From: Actinokineospora globicatena
Lineage (GTDB): Bacteria; Actinomycetota; Actinomycetes; Mycobacteriales; Pseudonocardiaceae
Direction of reading: 5' to 3'
Assembly: GCF_024171945.1 (NCBI RefSeq)
Contig: NZ_JAMTCR010000002.1
Coordinates: 744,001-808,000 of the forward strand
Length of the DNA: 64,000 nucleotides
Shown here: one piece after another, positions 8,071 to 18,905 of the stretch
How the letters are laid out: every line of letters starts with the position of its first letter
Numbering within the stretch: the first letter of the stretch is position 1
Position numbers and translations under genes: made by a program
The notes under the pieces: generated by a model
Told to the model about the DNA's origin: nothing
Seen by the model: the letters and a program-made list of their open reading frames with translations, nothing else
Databases searched by the model: none

Positions 8071-9134
8071 CTACAGGGCCGCCGCGATGGTCTCGGCGAT
8101 CTCGTAGGTGTTGAGGGCCGCGCCCTTGCGCAGGTTGTCGCCGCACACGAAGAAGTCCAGCGTGTTCGGGAAGTCCAGCGCCTGGCGGACCCGGCCGACG
8201 TAGGTCGGGTCGCCGCCGACGACGTCCGCCGGGGTCGGGAACTGGCCGTTGGCCGGGTCGTCGACCAGCACGATGGACGGCTGCGCGGCGAAGATCGCGT
8301 GCGCCTGCTCGACGGTCACCTCGCGGGCGAAGGTCGCGTGCACGGCCAGCGAGTGGGTCGTCACGACCGGGACCCGCACGCAGGTCGCGGAGACCTTCAG
8401 GTCCGGGATGCCGAGGATCTTGCGGGCCTCGTTGCGGACCTTGAGCTCCTCGCTCGCCCAGCCGTCGGCCTTGAGCGAACCGGCCCACGGCACCACGTTG
8501 AGCGCCAGCGGAGCCGGGAACGGCGAGTCCTCCTGGGACAGACCGGCGGCGGCCAGCGCCTCGCGGACGTCGCCCGCGCGGTTGCCGACCTCCTTGCCCG
8601 CGACGGCGGCGTACTCGGCGTAGAGCCGGTCGATGCCGTCCTGGCCCGCGCCGGACGCCGCCTGGTAGGAGGCGACGACGAGTTCCTTGAGCTCGAACTC
8701 GCGGTGCAGGGCGCCGAGCGAGGCCATCATCGACAGGGTCGTGCAGTTGGGGTTGGAGATGATCCCCCGCGGCCGCGCGCCGACCTTGTCGTTGTTGACC
8801 TCCGGCACCACCAGCGGCACGTCGTCGTCCATCCGGAACGCGCCGGAGTTGTCGACGGCCACCGCGCCGCGCTCGGCGGCGATGGGTGCCCAGTGCGCCG
8901 AGACCTCGTCCGGCACGTCGAACATCGCGACGTCGACGCCGTCGAACACCTCGGGCGCCAGCGCGAGCACGGTGAGCTCCTCGCCGCGCACGGTGATCTT
9001 CTTGCCCGCCGAGCGGGGTGAGGCGATCAGCCGCACCTCGCCCCACGGCCAGCTCTTCCTGCCGTTCAGGATGTCGACCATGACGGTGCCCACGGCGCCG
9101 GTGGCACCGACGAGGGCGAGAACAGGTCCGGCCA

Positions 9135-9135
<1 letters not shown>
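8071..9135 (-). CDS. asd: aspartate-semialdehyde dehydrogenase
   Basis: Reduces beta-aspartyl phosphate to aspartate-4-semialdehyde with NADPH, the branch point to lysine/diaminopimelate, methionine and threonine. 354 aa. GATGAVG at 10-16 binds NADP, Cys131 in SNPNCTT is the nucleophile, and VVTTHS carries the catalytic His. The ATG at 9133-9135 is chosen over an adjacent upstream TTG; it overlaps the lysC stop (TGATG), so the two genes are translationally coupled. Length and residues are normal. Homologue of M. tuberculosis Rv3708c by synteny. Confidence 0.97.
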
Positions 9136-10400
<1,265 letters not shown>

Positions 10401-10585
10401 TTGCGTGCAACCTCCTCATGCCGGTGCGCGCGCCCAGGGGTGCCCCCGCGCGCGGCGCACTGCGTCTGTCGCGAGAGCGTACCTGCGCCATCTCGCGGTT
10501 TTCGGCGCTCATGTGGCCCCCGCCACTGCGCGGGCGGTGCGGCTAGGGTTGGCACGCCGAGCCAGTGAGTCGGGGAGGTTCGCCG

Positions 10586-11803
10586 GTGTCCGCCACGGAC
10601 GTGACCAGCACGGCCGTCGAGGCCGATGTCGATGAGCCAGACACAGCGGAGCCGGGGCCGCGGTGGCGGGAGCGGGTGAACCCGCCGCGCCTGCTGCGGC
10701 TGCTGGCCCCCGCGCTGGTGTTCCTCGGCGTGCGCGAGGTCGGGCTGCTGGCGCTGAGCTGGATGGCCGGGCGCAACGGGTCGTCGGCCAGTGACGCGCT
10801 GCGTTCGTGGGACGGGCAGTGGTTCCTGTCCATCGCGGCCAACGGGTACGAGGGGGTGCCCAAGAACCTGGTCGACGCGTTCGGCAGGCGCAGCGCGGAG
10901 ACGCCGCTGGCGTTCTTCCCCGGGTACCCGACGCTGGTCGGCTGGGTGCACGACCTCGGGTTCCGCCTGGTGCCGTCGGCGCTGGCGGTGACGATCGCGT
11001 TCGGCGTGGTGTGCGCCTACGGGCTGACCAGGCTCGGCACGATCATCCGGGGCGGGTCGCGCAGGGTCGGGCTGGTGCTGGTGGCGCTGTTCGCCGGGTC
11101 GCCGCTGTCGATCGTGCTGTCGATGGCGTACTCCGAGGCGATGTTCTGCGCGTTCGCGATCTGGGCGCTGGTGTTCGTGCTGCAGCGGCAGTGGCTGGAG
11201 GCCGGGCTGGCCTGCGCGGTGGCCGGGCTGGTGCGGCCGACGGCGGCGGCGCTGATCCTCGCGGTGGGGCTCGCGGCCCTCGTGGCGGTCGTGCGGCGGC
11301 AGGACGGGTGGCGGCCGTGGGTCGGCGCGGCGATCGCGCCGTTCGGGCTGGTGCTGTACCTCGCCTGGGTCGGCGTGCGCACCGGCGAGTGGAACGGCTG
11401 GTTCGCGCTGCAGGAGCGCGGCTGGGACTCCGGGTTCGACGGCGGCGCCGCGACGGTGAAGTTCAGCCTGGACGTGCTCGCCGACGGTCGCTCGGTGCTC
11501 GAGGTGGCGACCGTGGGGCTGATCGTCGGCGCGCTGGCGCTGCTCGCGATCGGCGTCCGGCGCCGGGTGGAGTGGCCGCTGCTGGTCTACACCGCCGGGG
11601 TGCTGGTGATGGACCTGTGCTCGAACGGCCTGATGAACTCCAAGGTCCGCCTGATGGTGCCCGCGATCGCGCTGCTGATCCCCATCGCGCTGGCGCTGGC
11701 GAAGCGGCGTCCGTCCACAGCGGTGGCGGTCACGGCGGCGTTCGTGGTGACCGGGTCCTGGTTCGGTGCTTACGCTGTGACAGCGTGGGGTTATGCGATT
11801 TGA
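10586..11803 (+). CDS. PIG-V-like GT-C membrane mannosyltransferase
   Basis: A 405-aa polytopic membrane protein with about 10 helices. RSWDGQWFLSIAANGYE after the first helix matches the WDxxWY-x-IAxxGY loop of PIG-V/GT-C glycosyltransferases, with the acidic residue expected to be catalytic. LAFFPGYP follows, as in that family. It probably transfers mannose from a polyprenyl-phosphate donor on the outer face of the membrane (inference from family). The GTG start is preferred because GGGGAGG precedes it by 8 bases; the longer frame starts inside that site. It overlaps the nitroreductase start by 11 bp. Confidence 0.8.
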   Translation: MSATDVTSTAVEADVDEPDTAEPGPRWRERVNPPRLLRLLAPALVFLGVREVGLLALSWMAGRNGSSASDALRSWDGQWFLSIAANGYEGVPKNLVDAFGRRSAETPLAFFPGYPTLVGWVHDLGFRLVPSALAVTIAFGVVCAYGLTRLGTIIRGGSRRVGLVLVALFAGSPLSIVLSMAYSEAMFCAFAIWALVFVLQRQWLEAGLACAVAGLVRPTAAALILAVGLAALVAVVRRQDGWRPWVGAAIAPFGLVLYLAWVGVRTGEWNGWFALQERGWDSGFDGGAATVKFSLDVLADGRSVLEVATVGLIVGALALLAIGVRRRVEWPLLVYTAGVLVMDLCSNGLMNSKVRLMVPAIALLIPIALALAKRRPSTAVAVTAAFVVTGSWFGAYAVTAWGYAI

Positions 11804-12374
11804 CGAGTTGCATCCCCTGATCCGCACCCGGTGGAGCCCACGCGCGCTCGACCCGGACGGCAAGGTCTCCGAAGAGGCGCTGCACCGCTTGGTGGAGGCC
11901 GCGCGGTGGGCACCGTCTTACGGCAACACCCAGCCCGCTCGGTTCTTGGTCGGGCCGCGCGGCACGGATACGTTCGACCGCATTCTCGCGCTGCTGGTGC
12001 AGGGCAACCAGAACTGGGCGCGCAACGCCGGTGCGCTCTTGGTGGCATGCGCGGAGACGGAGAACGAAAAGGGCGAGGTCCCTTACGCCGAGTACGGCGT
12101 TGGCCTCGCCGCCCAGAACCTGGTGCTGCAGGCCGTGGCCGAGGGCTTGGTCGCGCACCAGATGGCGGGTTTCGACGGCCCGGGGGTAGCGGCCGAGTTC
12201 GGTCTACCGCCGTCGATCCGGCCTCTTACCGCGATCGCGGTCGGAGTGCTGGGGTCACCGGAGTTGTTGCCTGAGGAGAAGAGGGCCCGGGAAACCGCCC
12301 CCAGGCAACGGGTCCCGGCCTCGGAGATAGCGTTCACTGGTCAGTGGGGCGAGCCGTTCGGAGTCGACGGATAA
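11793..12374 (+). CDS. nitroreductase family protein (FMN-dependent)
   Basis: A 193-aa member of the nitroreductase family. RTRWSPRALDP at the N-terminus and ARWAPSYGNTQPARFLV at 37-53 form the FMN-binding signature, and GLAAQNLVLQAVAEGLVAHQMAGFD is the conserved helix with the dimer/FMN contacts. It uses NAD(P)H to reduce nitro or enone compounds; the natural substrate is unclear. It begins within the last codons of the GT-C gene (ATG inside TTATGCGATTTGA), so translation is probably coupled. Its 3' end overlaps the opposite-strand gene by 41 bp. Confidence 0.88.
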   Translation: MRFDELHPLIRTRWSPRALDPDGKVSEEALHRLVEAARWAPSYGNTQPARFLVGPRGTDTFDRILALLVQGNQNWARNAGALLVACAETENEKGEVPYAEYGVGLAAQNLVLQAVAEGLVAHQMAGFDGPGVAAEFGLPPSIRPLTAIAVGVLGSPELLPEEKRARETAPRQRVPASEIAFTGQWGEPFGVDG

Positions 12375-12675
12375 CCCTAACGACCACAGAGGACACCACC
12401 AGCCAGAACACTGTGGCGATGCCGTAGTTGATGAGCACGCCGAGCTTGACGTCCTCCAAGGTGAACAACGACTTGAAGGGCAGCTCCAAGACTCCCGCGA
12501 GCGCCCGCACCTCGGCGGTGAGCGGGTTGGCCCTGGAGGCGTCCGCCATCACCAGCACGATGTGCGCGACCAGGATCGCGGCGGCGATCAGGCCGATCCA
12601 CCGGACGACGCCGGCCAGGACCCCGACGACTCTCGACCACGCGTGGCCGGGCCGCCGGGTGTCCTGGCCGGACAC
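12334..12675 (-). CDS. small membrane protein, YggT-like (paralogue of upstream neighbour)
   Basis: A 113-aa protein with two hydrophobic helices (LIAAAILVAHIVLVMAD and INYGIATVFWLVVSSVVV) flanking a segment with LAGVLELPFKSLF. The helix-loop-helix arrangement with a proline-containing amphipathic middle is YggT-like. NYGIATVFWLVV is nearly the same as NYGLAAVFWLVV in the gene just upstream, which indicates tandem duplication. The GTG start at 12673-12675 lies 5 bp after the upstream stop, so the two form one operon. Role unknown, perhaps envelope assembly. Confidence 0.65.
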   Translation of the reverse strand: MSGQDTRRPGHAWSRVVGVLAGVVRWIGLIAAAILVAHIVLVMADASRANPLTAEVRALAGVLELPFKSLFTLEDVKLGVLINYGIATVFWLVVSSVVVRVIRRLRTARPTDQ

Positions 12676-12680
12676 CTCGG

Positions 12681-12977
12681 TCAGCGGAGCAGCCGGGCGA
12701 TGAACCCGGCGACGACGAGCCAGAAGACGGCCGCCAGTCCGTAGTTGACGATCACCGCGAGGGTGGGGTTGGCGATCGGGAAGAGACCGGGGAAGAAGAG
12801 TGCGAGCGGTTCGGCCAGGGAAGCGACGAACCGCACGAACGCGTTTCCCGCGTTGGCGCCGAGGACGACCAAGAGGATGTAGACGACCTCGATGATCGCG
12901 AAGATCGCGCCGATAGCGGTGACGATCCGAGCAGCGGACCCGCGGGTGCTGGTGCCGTGCCATCTACGAGTAACCAT
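12681..12977 (-). CDS. small membrane protein, YggT-like (tandem paralogue)
   Basis: A 98-aa protein with a basic N-terminus and two helices (VTAIGAIFAIIEVVYILLVVLG and VIVNYGLAAVFWLVVAGFIARLL) around RFVASLAEPLALFFPGLFP. That middle segment closely follows the YggT pattern of a proline-rich re-entrant stretch. First gene of a two-gene operon with its paralogue. The ATG at 12975-12977 has only a weak GGGG-type ribosome site. Confidence 0.65.
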   Translation of the reverse strand: MVTRRWHGTSTRGSAARIVTAIGAIFAIIEVVYILLVVLGANAGNAFVRFVASLAEPLALFFPGLFPIANPTLAVIVNYGLAAVFWLVVAGFIARLLR

Positions 12978-13097
12978 GCCTGGAAAGTGCCCCTGACCAG
13001 GACAACCCTAACTACTCCGAACGGCCCAACACGGAGCGTGTCCACGATGTGGACGGTGGATTCCACACCGCCGCGCGCATGTGGCTAGGCTTGCCCC

Positions 13098-13123
13098 GTG
13101 GCTCGCGCTCTCCTGCTTCTCCG

Positions 13124-13139
<16 letters not shown>
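13098..13139 (+). CDS. leuL: leuA leader peptide (leucine attenuator)
   Basis: A 13-codon ORF, GTG then Ala-Arg-Ala-Leu-Leu-Leu-Leu-Arg-Arg-Asp-Gly-Val-stop. It has four consecutive leucine codons (CTC CTG CTT CTC) and sits 78 bp before leuA. Its tail forms the left arm of a strong hairpin. Ribosome stalling at the leucine run when Leu-tRNA is scarce would alter the downstream structure and release leuA expression, as in other actinobacterial and enterobacterial leu attenuators. The symbol is used by analogy. Confidence 0.8.
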
Positions 13140-15008
<1,869 letters not shown>

Positions 15009-15024
15009 AGACCCACGAACAACA

Positions 15025-15064
15025 GGGCCGGGTGTCTCTTATGGACACCCGGCCCTTCTCTTTG
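15025..15064 (+). terminator. rho-independent terminator of leuA
   Basis: A perfect 12-bp stem (GGGCCGGGTGTC / GACACCCGGCCC), 7-base loop, then TTCTCTTT. Located 16 bp after the leuA stop. Confidence 0.88.
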
Positions 15065-15071
15065 CCCAACA

Positions 15072-15194
15072 ACACCGTTGGCCCCAAGACCACCCGCTGA
15101 CGACGTTGGCCCCGAGACGCCCGCCCAACGACGTTGCCCCCTGGACACCCGCCGACAACGTTTCCCCAAAACGCCCGCCGACGACGTTGGCCCA
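15072..15194. repeat. 28-bp tandem repeat, about 4.5 copies
   Basis: Units begin at 15072, 15100, 15128, 15156 (a 25-bp unit) and 15181 (partial). The consensus core is ACGACGTTGGCCCC followed by a variable AxGAC then CGCCCGCC. There are no spacers between units, so it is not CRISPR. Confidence 0.75.
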
Positions 15195-15226
15195 CCACCG
15201 CTCCCTCAAGCCGCTGGTGCCAGGCC

Positions 15227-15374
15227 GGCTCGATGGGGTGGACTTGTTTTGTGTGGGGGAGGACCACCCGCAGCGTCGTTGCGCGGACAGGGCCATGCTT
15301 TTCGGCCCCTGCTTTGCGGTCCTGCCACGGGTGGTCTCGGGGCCCCGCACAAAACAAGTTCGCCCCATCGAGCT
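15227..15374. repeat. 148-bp palindromic element (REP/MITE-like hairpin)
   Basis: The outer arms (15227-15260 and 15341-15374) contain CTCGATGGGG and ACTTGTTTTGTG on one side and their complements on the other, differing at a few positions. Inner arms GACCACCCG / CGGGTGGTC and a central CAGGGCC / GGCCCCTG extend the fold. No ORF and no copy elsewhere in this window. Confidence 0.65.
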
Positions 15375-15610
15375 TCGCTCGAAAATCGCGTCAATCCGAT
15401 GGCGCAGCCGAGGCGTCTACCGCGGCGAAGCGAAGGCCCGAGACCCGGACTTCCCCCAGCTCAACGCCCCACCAACCACGGCAGCCAAGATCAAATCGTC
15501 TCAAGCACGCCCCGATATACAGCCTACCGAGCGGCACGCAAGCCCAGAGAGGCTGAAAGTCGAGACTGTGGACACCCACGCCCCATGTGGACAACCCCCA
15601 GAAACGCAAA

Positions 15611-15642
15611 AGCGGACCCAAGCCCACAGACCCAGGTCCGCC
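15611..15642 (-). terminator. terminator of the opp operon
   Basis: An inverted repeat GCGGACC / GGTCCGC with an interior partial stem, followed on the minus strand by TTTTGCGTTTC. It lies 13 bp past the oppF stop. Confidence 0.6.
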
Positions 15643-15654
15643 GTCACGTCTACC

Positions 15655-16725
15655 TCAAGCAGCAGACCCCGTCGGGTCGATCGTCAGCTTGGTCGTGTTC
15701 TCCGGGAAGTGGCACGCAGCCTGGTGTCCCGGCGCGAGCTCAGCCAGCGGCGGCTCAGTCGTCTTGCAGACTTCCTGGGCCTTCCAGCAGCGCGTGTGGA
15801 AGCGGCAGCCCGAGGGTGGGTTGATCGGGCTGGGGACGTCGCCGGAGAGGCGGATTCGTTCGCGGTTGTCGCGGCGGTTGGTGTCGGGGATGGGGACGGC
15901 CGACAGGAGGGCGACGGTGTACGGGTGCATGGGGCGCTCGTACAGGGAGGTGCGGTCGGCGATCTCCATGATCTTGCCGAGGTACATGACCGCGACCCGG
16001 TCGGAGACGTGGCGCACGACGGAGAGGTCGTGGGCGATCATCACGTAGGTCAGGTCGAACTCGTTCTGCAGGTCTTCCATCAGGTTGACGACCTGGGCCT
16101 GGATGGAGACGTCGAGCGCGGAGACCGGTTCGTCGGCGACGATGACCTTGGGGCGCAGGGCCAGGGTGCGGGCGATGCCGATGCGCTGGCGCTGGCCGCC
16201 GGAGAACTCGTGCGGGTAGCGGTTGTAGTGCTCGGGGCTGAGGCCGACGAGCTCCAGCAGCTCCTGCACCGCGCGCTTGACGCCGTGCTCGGTCTTCACC
16301 TTCTGCAGGCGGAACGGGGCGCCGATGATGGCGCCGACGGTGTGCCTGGGGTTCAGCGAGCCGTACGGGTCCTGGAAGATCATCTGGATGTCGCGGCGCA
16401 TCGGGCGCATGGCGCTCGCCGACAGGTGCGTGATGTCGCGGCCGTCCAGGGTGATCGTGCCGCCGGTCGGCTCGATGAGCCTGGTCAGCAGCCGACCGGT
16501 GGTCGTCTTGCCGCAGCCGGACTCGCCGACCAGCGACAGGGTCTCGCCGCGCTTCACCGTGAAGGTGAGGCCGTCGACGGCCTGCACGGCGCCCACCTGG
16601 CGCTGCAGCAGGCCGCGCCGGATCGGGAAGTGCTTCTGCAGGTCGGTGGCGACCAGCAGGTCCTCGCCGAGGCGGCGGTCGGCCGCGGCGGTCTCGGTCT
16701 TGGTGCTCACGGCGTCCTCGCTCAC
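15655..16725 (-). CDS. oppF: oligopeptide/dipeptide ABC transporter, ATP-binding protein F
   Basis: A 356-aa ATPase of the peptide importer. Walker [10 protein letters not shown], signature [17 protein letters not shown], Walker [14 protein letters not shown], and a C-terminal oligo_HPY region with [21 protein letters not shown]. The clustered cysteines are typical of the [4Fe-4S] site in this family. The GTG start at 16723-16725 overlaps the oppD stop as GTGA, so the pair is translationally coupled. Last gene of the operon. It pairs with OppD to drive import of short peptides. Confidence 0.93.
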   Translation of the reverse strand: MSEDAVSTKTETAAADRRLGEDLLVATDLQKHFPIRRGLLQRQVGAVQAVDGLTFTVKRGETLSLVGESGCGKTTTGRLLTRLIEPTGGTITLDGRDITHLSASAMRPMRRDIQMIFQDPYGSLNPRHTVGAIIGAPFRLQKVKTEHGVKRAVQELLELVGLSPEHYNRYPHEFSGGQRQRIGIARTLALRPKVIVADEPVSALDVSIQAQVVNLMEDLQNEFDLTYVMIAHDLSVVRHVSDRVAVMYLGKIMEIADRTSLYERPMHPYTVALLSAVPIPDTNRRDNRERIRLSGDVPSPINPPSGCRFHTRCWKAQEVCKTTEPPLAELAPGHQAACHFPENTTKLTIDPTGSAA

Positions 16726-17798
16726 AGCTTCGGCCTGATCTCGGTGTCCCAGATGCGGAGGCGATCCTCCGCACCGAGGTGGCAGGCGATGTGGTGACCG
16801 CCGCCGACGTCGCGGAACTCCGGGCGGACCGTGAAGCTCAGGTCGCCGTTGGTCCCCGCGTACGCGCACCGCGGGTTGAACGGGCAACCCTCCGGCACGT
16901 TGATCAGGCTCGGCGGCGTGCCCTTGATGGGCTGCAGCCGTTCGGTGCGCTCCCGGTCGAGCCGGGGCATGGATCCGAGCAGGCCCCAGGTGTAGGGGTG
17001 CTGCGGGGAGTTGAAGATGTCGGCCGCGGTGCTGTACTCGACCGCGCGACCGGCGTACATGACCATGATGTCGTCGGCCAGCTCGGCGACGACGCCCAGG
17101 TCGTGGGTGATGATCACGACGGCGGAGTTGAACTCGGCCTGCAGGTCCCGGATCAGGTCCAGGATCTGCGCCTGCACGGTCACGTCGAGCGCGGTGGTCG
17201 GCTCGTCGGCGATGAGCAGCTCCGGGTCGCACGACAGCGCCATCGCGATCATCGCGCGCTGGCGCATGCCACCGGAGAACTGGTGCGGGTAGTCGTCCAC
17301 CCGGGACTTGGGGTTGGGGATGCCGACCCGGTCGAGCAGGTCGATGGCGTGCTTGCGGGCGACCGCCTTGGTGACCTTGTTGTGGATCCGGTACGCCTCG
17401 ATGATCTGGCTGCCCACCGAGTAGAACGGGTGCATCGCCGAGAGCGGGTCCTGGAAGATCATCGCCATCCGCTTGCCGCGCAGCAGGCGGACCCGCTCCG
17501 GGGACATGCCGACCAGGTTCTGCCCGTCGAGCAGGATCTCGCCGGTGATCTTGGCGGTGCCCCTCTTGTGCAGGCCCATGATCGACAGGCTGGTCACGCT
17601 CTTGCCGGAACCGGACTCGCCGACGATGCCGAGGGTCTTGCCGCGGTCGACGCTGAAGGACAGGTCGTCGACCGAGCGGACCACGCCGTCATCGGTCGGG
17701 AAGTGCACGCGCAGCTCGCGGACCTGGAGGAACGCGCCGCTGTCGACCGGGGCCGGCCGGATCGCGGCACCGCCGAGGTTGTCTTCATGCTGGGTCAC
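16722..17798 (-). CDS. oppD: oligopeptide/dipeptide ABC transporter, ATP-binding protein D
   Basis: A 358-aa ATPase with Walker [10 protein letters not shown], signature [15 protein letters not shown], Walker [15 protein letters not shown]-loop ITHDLGVV and the oligo_HPY tail [10 protein letters not shown]. The GTG start at 17796-17798 overlaps the oppB stop by 4 bp (GTGA). It forms the nucleotide-binding heterodimer with OppF at the inner face of the membrane. Confidence 0.93.
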   Translation of the reverse strand: MTQHEDNLGGAAIRPAPVDSGAFLQVRELRVHFPTDDGVVRSVDDLSFSVDRGKTLGIVGESGSGKSVTSLSIMGLHKRGTAKITGEILLDGQNLVGMSPERVRLLRGKRMAMIFQDPLSAMHPFYSVGSQIIEAYRIHNKVTKAVARKHAIDLLDRVGIPNPKSRVDDYPHQFSGGMRQRAMIAMALSCDPELLIADEPTTALDVTVQAQILDLIRDLQAEFNSAVVIITHDLGVVAELADDIMVMYAGRAVEYSTAADIFNSPQHPYTWGLLGSMPRLDRERTERLQPIKGTPPSLINVPEGCPFNPRCAYAGTNGDLSFTVRPEFRDVGGGHHIACHLGAEDRLRIWDTEIRPKL

Positions 17799-18808
17799 TT
17801 GGCACGCACCCTCGGGTCGACGACGGCGTAGAGGAGGTCGACGATCAGGTTGGCCAGCACCACGAAGAACGCGGCCAGGATCGTGACGCCCATGACCTTG
17901 GGCAGGTCGTAGTTGGTGATCCCGTCGATGGCGTACTTGCCGAGGCCCTGCAGGGAGAACGCGCTCTCGGTGAGGATCGCGCCGCCGAGCAGCAGGCCGA
18001 CGTCGAGGCCGAAGATGGTCAGGATCGGGGTCAGCGCGCCGCGCAGGCCGTGCCGGACGACGACCGTCCGCTCGGGCAGGCCCTTCGCGCGCGCGGTCCG
18101 GATGAAGTCCTCGTTCATCGTCTCCAGCATCCCGGCGCGGGTGAGCCGCGCGTACTGGGCGGAGAACAGCAGCGCCAGGGTGATCCACGGCAGCAGCAGG
18201 TTGTACGCCCATTCACCGGGGTTGTCGATGAACGGGGTGTACGAGCCGCCGACGGCGGTCCAGCCGAGGTTGTAGCTGAAGATCGACAGGGACAGCAGAC
18301 CGGTGAAGAAGATGGGGAGCGACACGCCCGCGAGCGAGACGCTCATCGCGGCGCGGTCGAAGACGGTGCCCTTGCGCAGCGCGGACAGGGTGCCGACGGC
18401 GACGCCGCCGACCAGCCACAGCACCGCGGCGCCGACCGCCAGCGACATGGTGACCGGCAACCGGTCCATCAGGTCGGGGAAGACCGGCTGGTTGTTGCGG
18501 AAGGAGTACCCGAGGCACGGGGCGGGGCAGTGCTCGACACCGGTGCCGTAGCTGTAGTCGGCGCCGACGAAGATGCCCTTCACCCAGTCCCAGTACTGGA
18601 CGTAGATCGGGTCGTAGAACCCGAGGCGCTCAGCGGTCTCGCGGACGGTGTCGGCGGTCGCGGCCCGACCCACGTAGCGGGTCGCCAGGGTCTCCGGCGA
18701 CGAGCCAAGCAACTTGGGCATGAGGAAGAAGATCGAGAACGTCACCGCGCTGACGACGAACAGCAGCACGATGGCCGCAAAGAGCCGCCTGATGATGTAT
18801 GTGATCAC
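17795..18808 (-). CDS. oppB: oligopeptide ABC transporter permease B
   Basis: A 337-aa permease with six helices. The N-terminal MITYIIRRLFAAIVLLFVVSAVTF matches the OppB/DppB family, and ARAKGLPERTVVVRHGLRGALTPILT is the EAA loop that docks on the ATPases. Between helices 1 and 2 is an external loop with two cysteines (HCPAPCLGYS), seen in actinobacterial members. The GTG start at 18806-18808 has a poor ribosome site and lies just after an intra-operon hairpin, so expression may be lower than that of oppA. Confidence 0.92.
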   Translation of the reverse strand: MITYIIRRLFAAIVLLFVVSAVTFSIFFLMPKLLGSSPETLATRYVGRAATADTVRETAERLGFYDPIYVQYWDWVKGIFVGADYSYGTGVEHCPAPCLGYSFRNNQPVFPDLMDRLPVTMSLAVGAAVLWLVGGVAVGTLSALRKGTVFDRAAMSVSLAGVSLPIFFTGLLSLSIFSYNLGWTAVGGSYTPFIDNPGEWAYNLLLPWITLALLFSAQYARLTRAGMLETMNEDFIRTARAKGLPERTVVVRHGLRGALTPILTIFGLDVGLLLGGAILTESAFSLQGLGKYAIDGITNYDLPKVMGVTILAAFFVVLANLIVDLLYAVVDPRVRAK

Positions 18809-18822
18809 GATGGCCGGCAGGC

Positions 18823-18861
18823 GGAGAACAGGCCCGGGAGGTCGTCCCGGGCCTGTTCTCC
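18823..18861 (-). terminator. intra-operon hairpin between oppA and oppB
   Basis: A perfect 17-bp inverted repeat (GGAGAACAGGCCCGGGA / TCCCGGGCCTGTTCTCC) with a 5-base loop and no U-tract. It probably stabilises or partly terminates the oppA message, giving more binding protein than permease. Confidence 0.75.
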
Positions 18862-18905
18862 TGTCGCCTTCACCTACCTAACGTCGGAAAGCCACAAGGG
18901 AGGAG

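Larger units (their letters stand above)
15065..15610. other. non-coding region with repeats between leuA and the opp operon
   Basis: About 545 bp without a credible gene. It contains a 28-bp tandem repeat (15072-15194) and a 148-bp imperfect palindrome (15227-15374), each listed separately. Then come about 230 bp of lower-GC DNA (15380-15610) with no recognisable signal beyond scattered TGTGGAC-type words. Long open frames here run through repeats and have no family resemblance. Confidence 0.6.

Noticed and set aside
15072-15194. CRISPR-like repeats
   Set aside because: The units are head-to-tail without unique spacers, and there are no cas genes.
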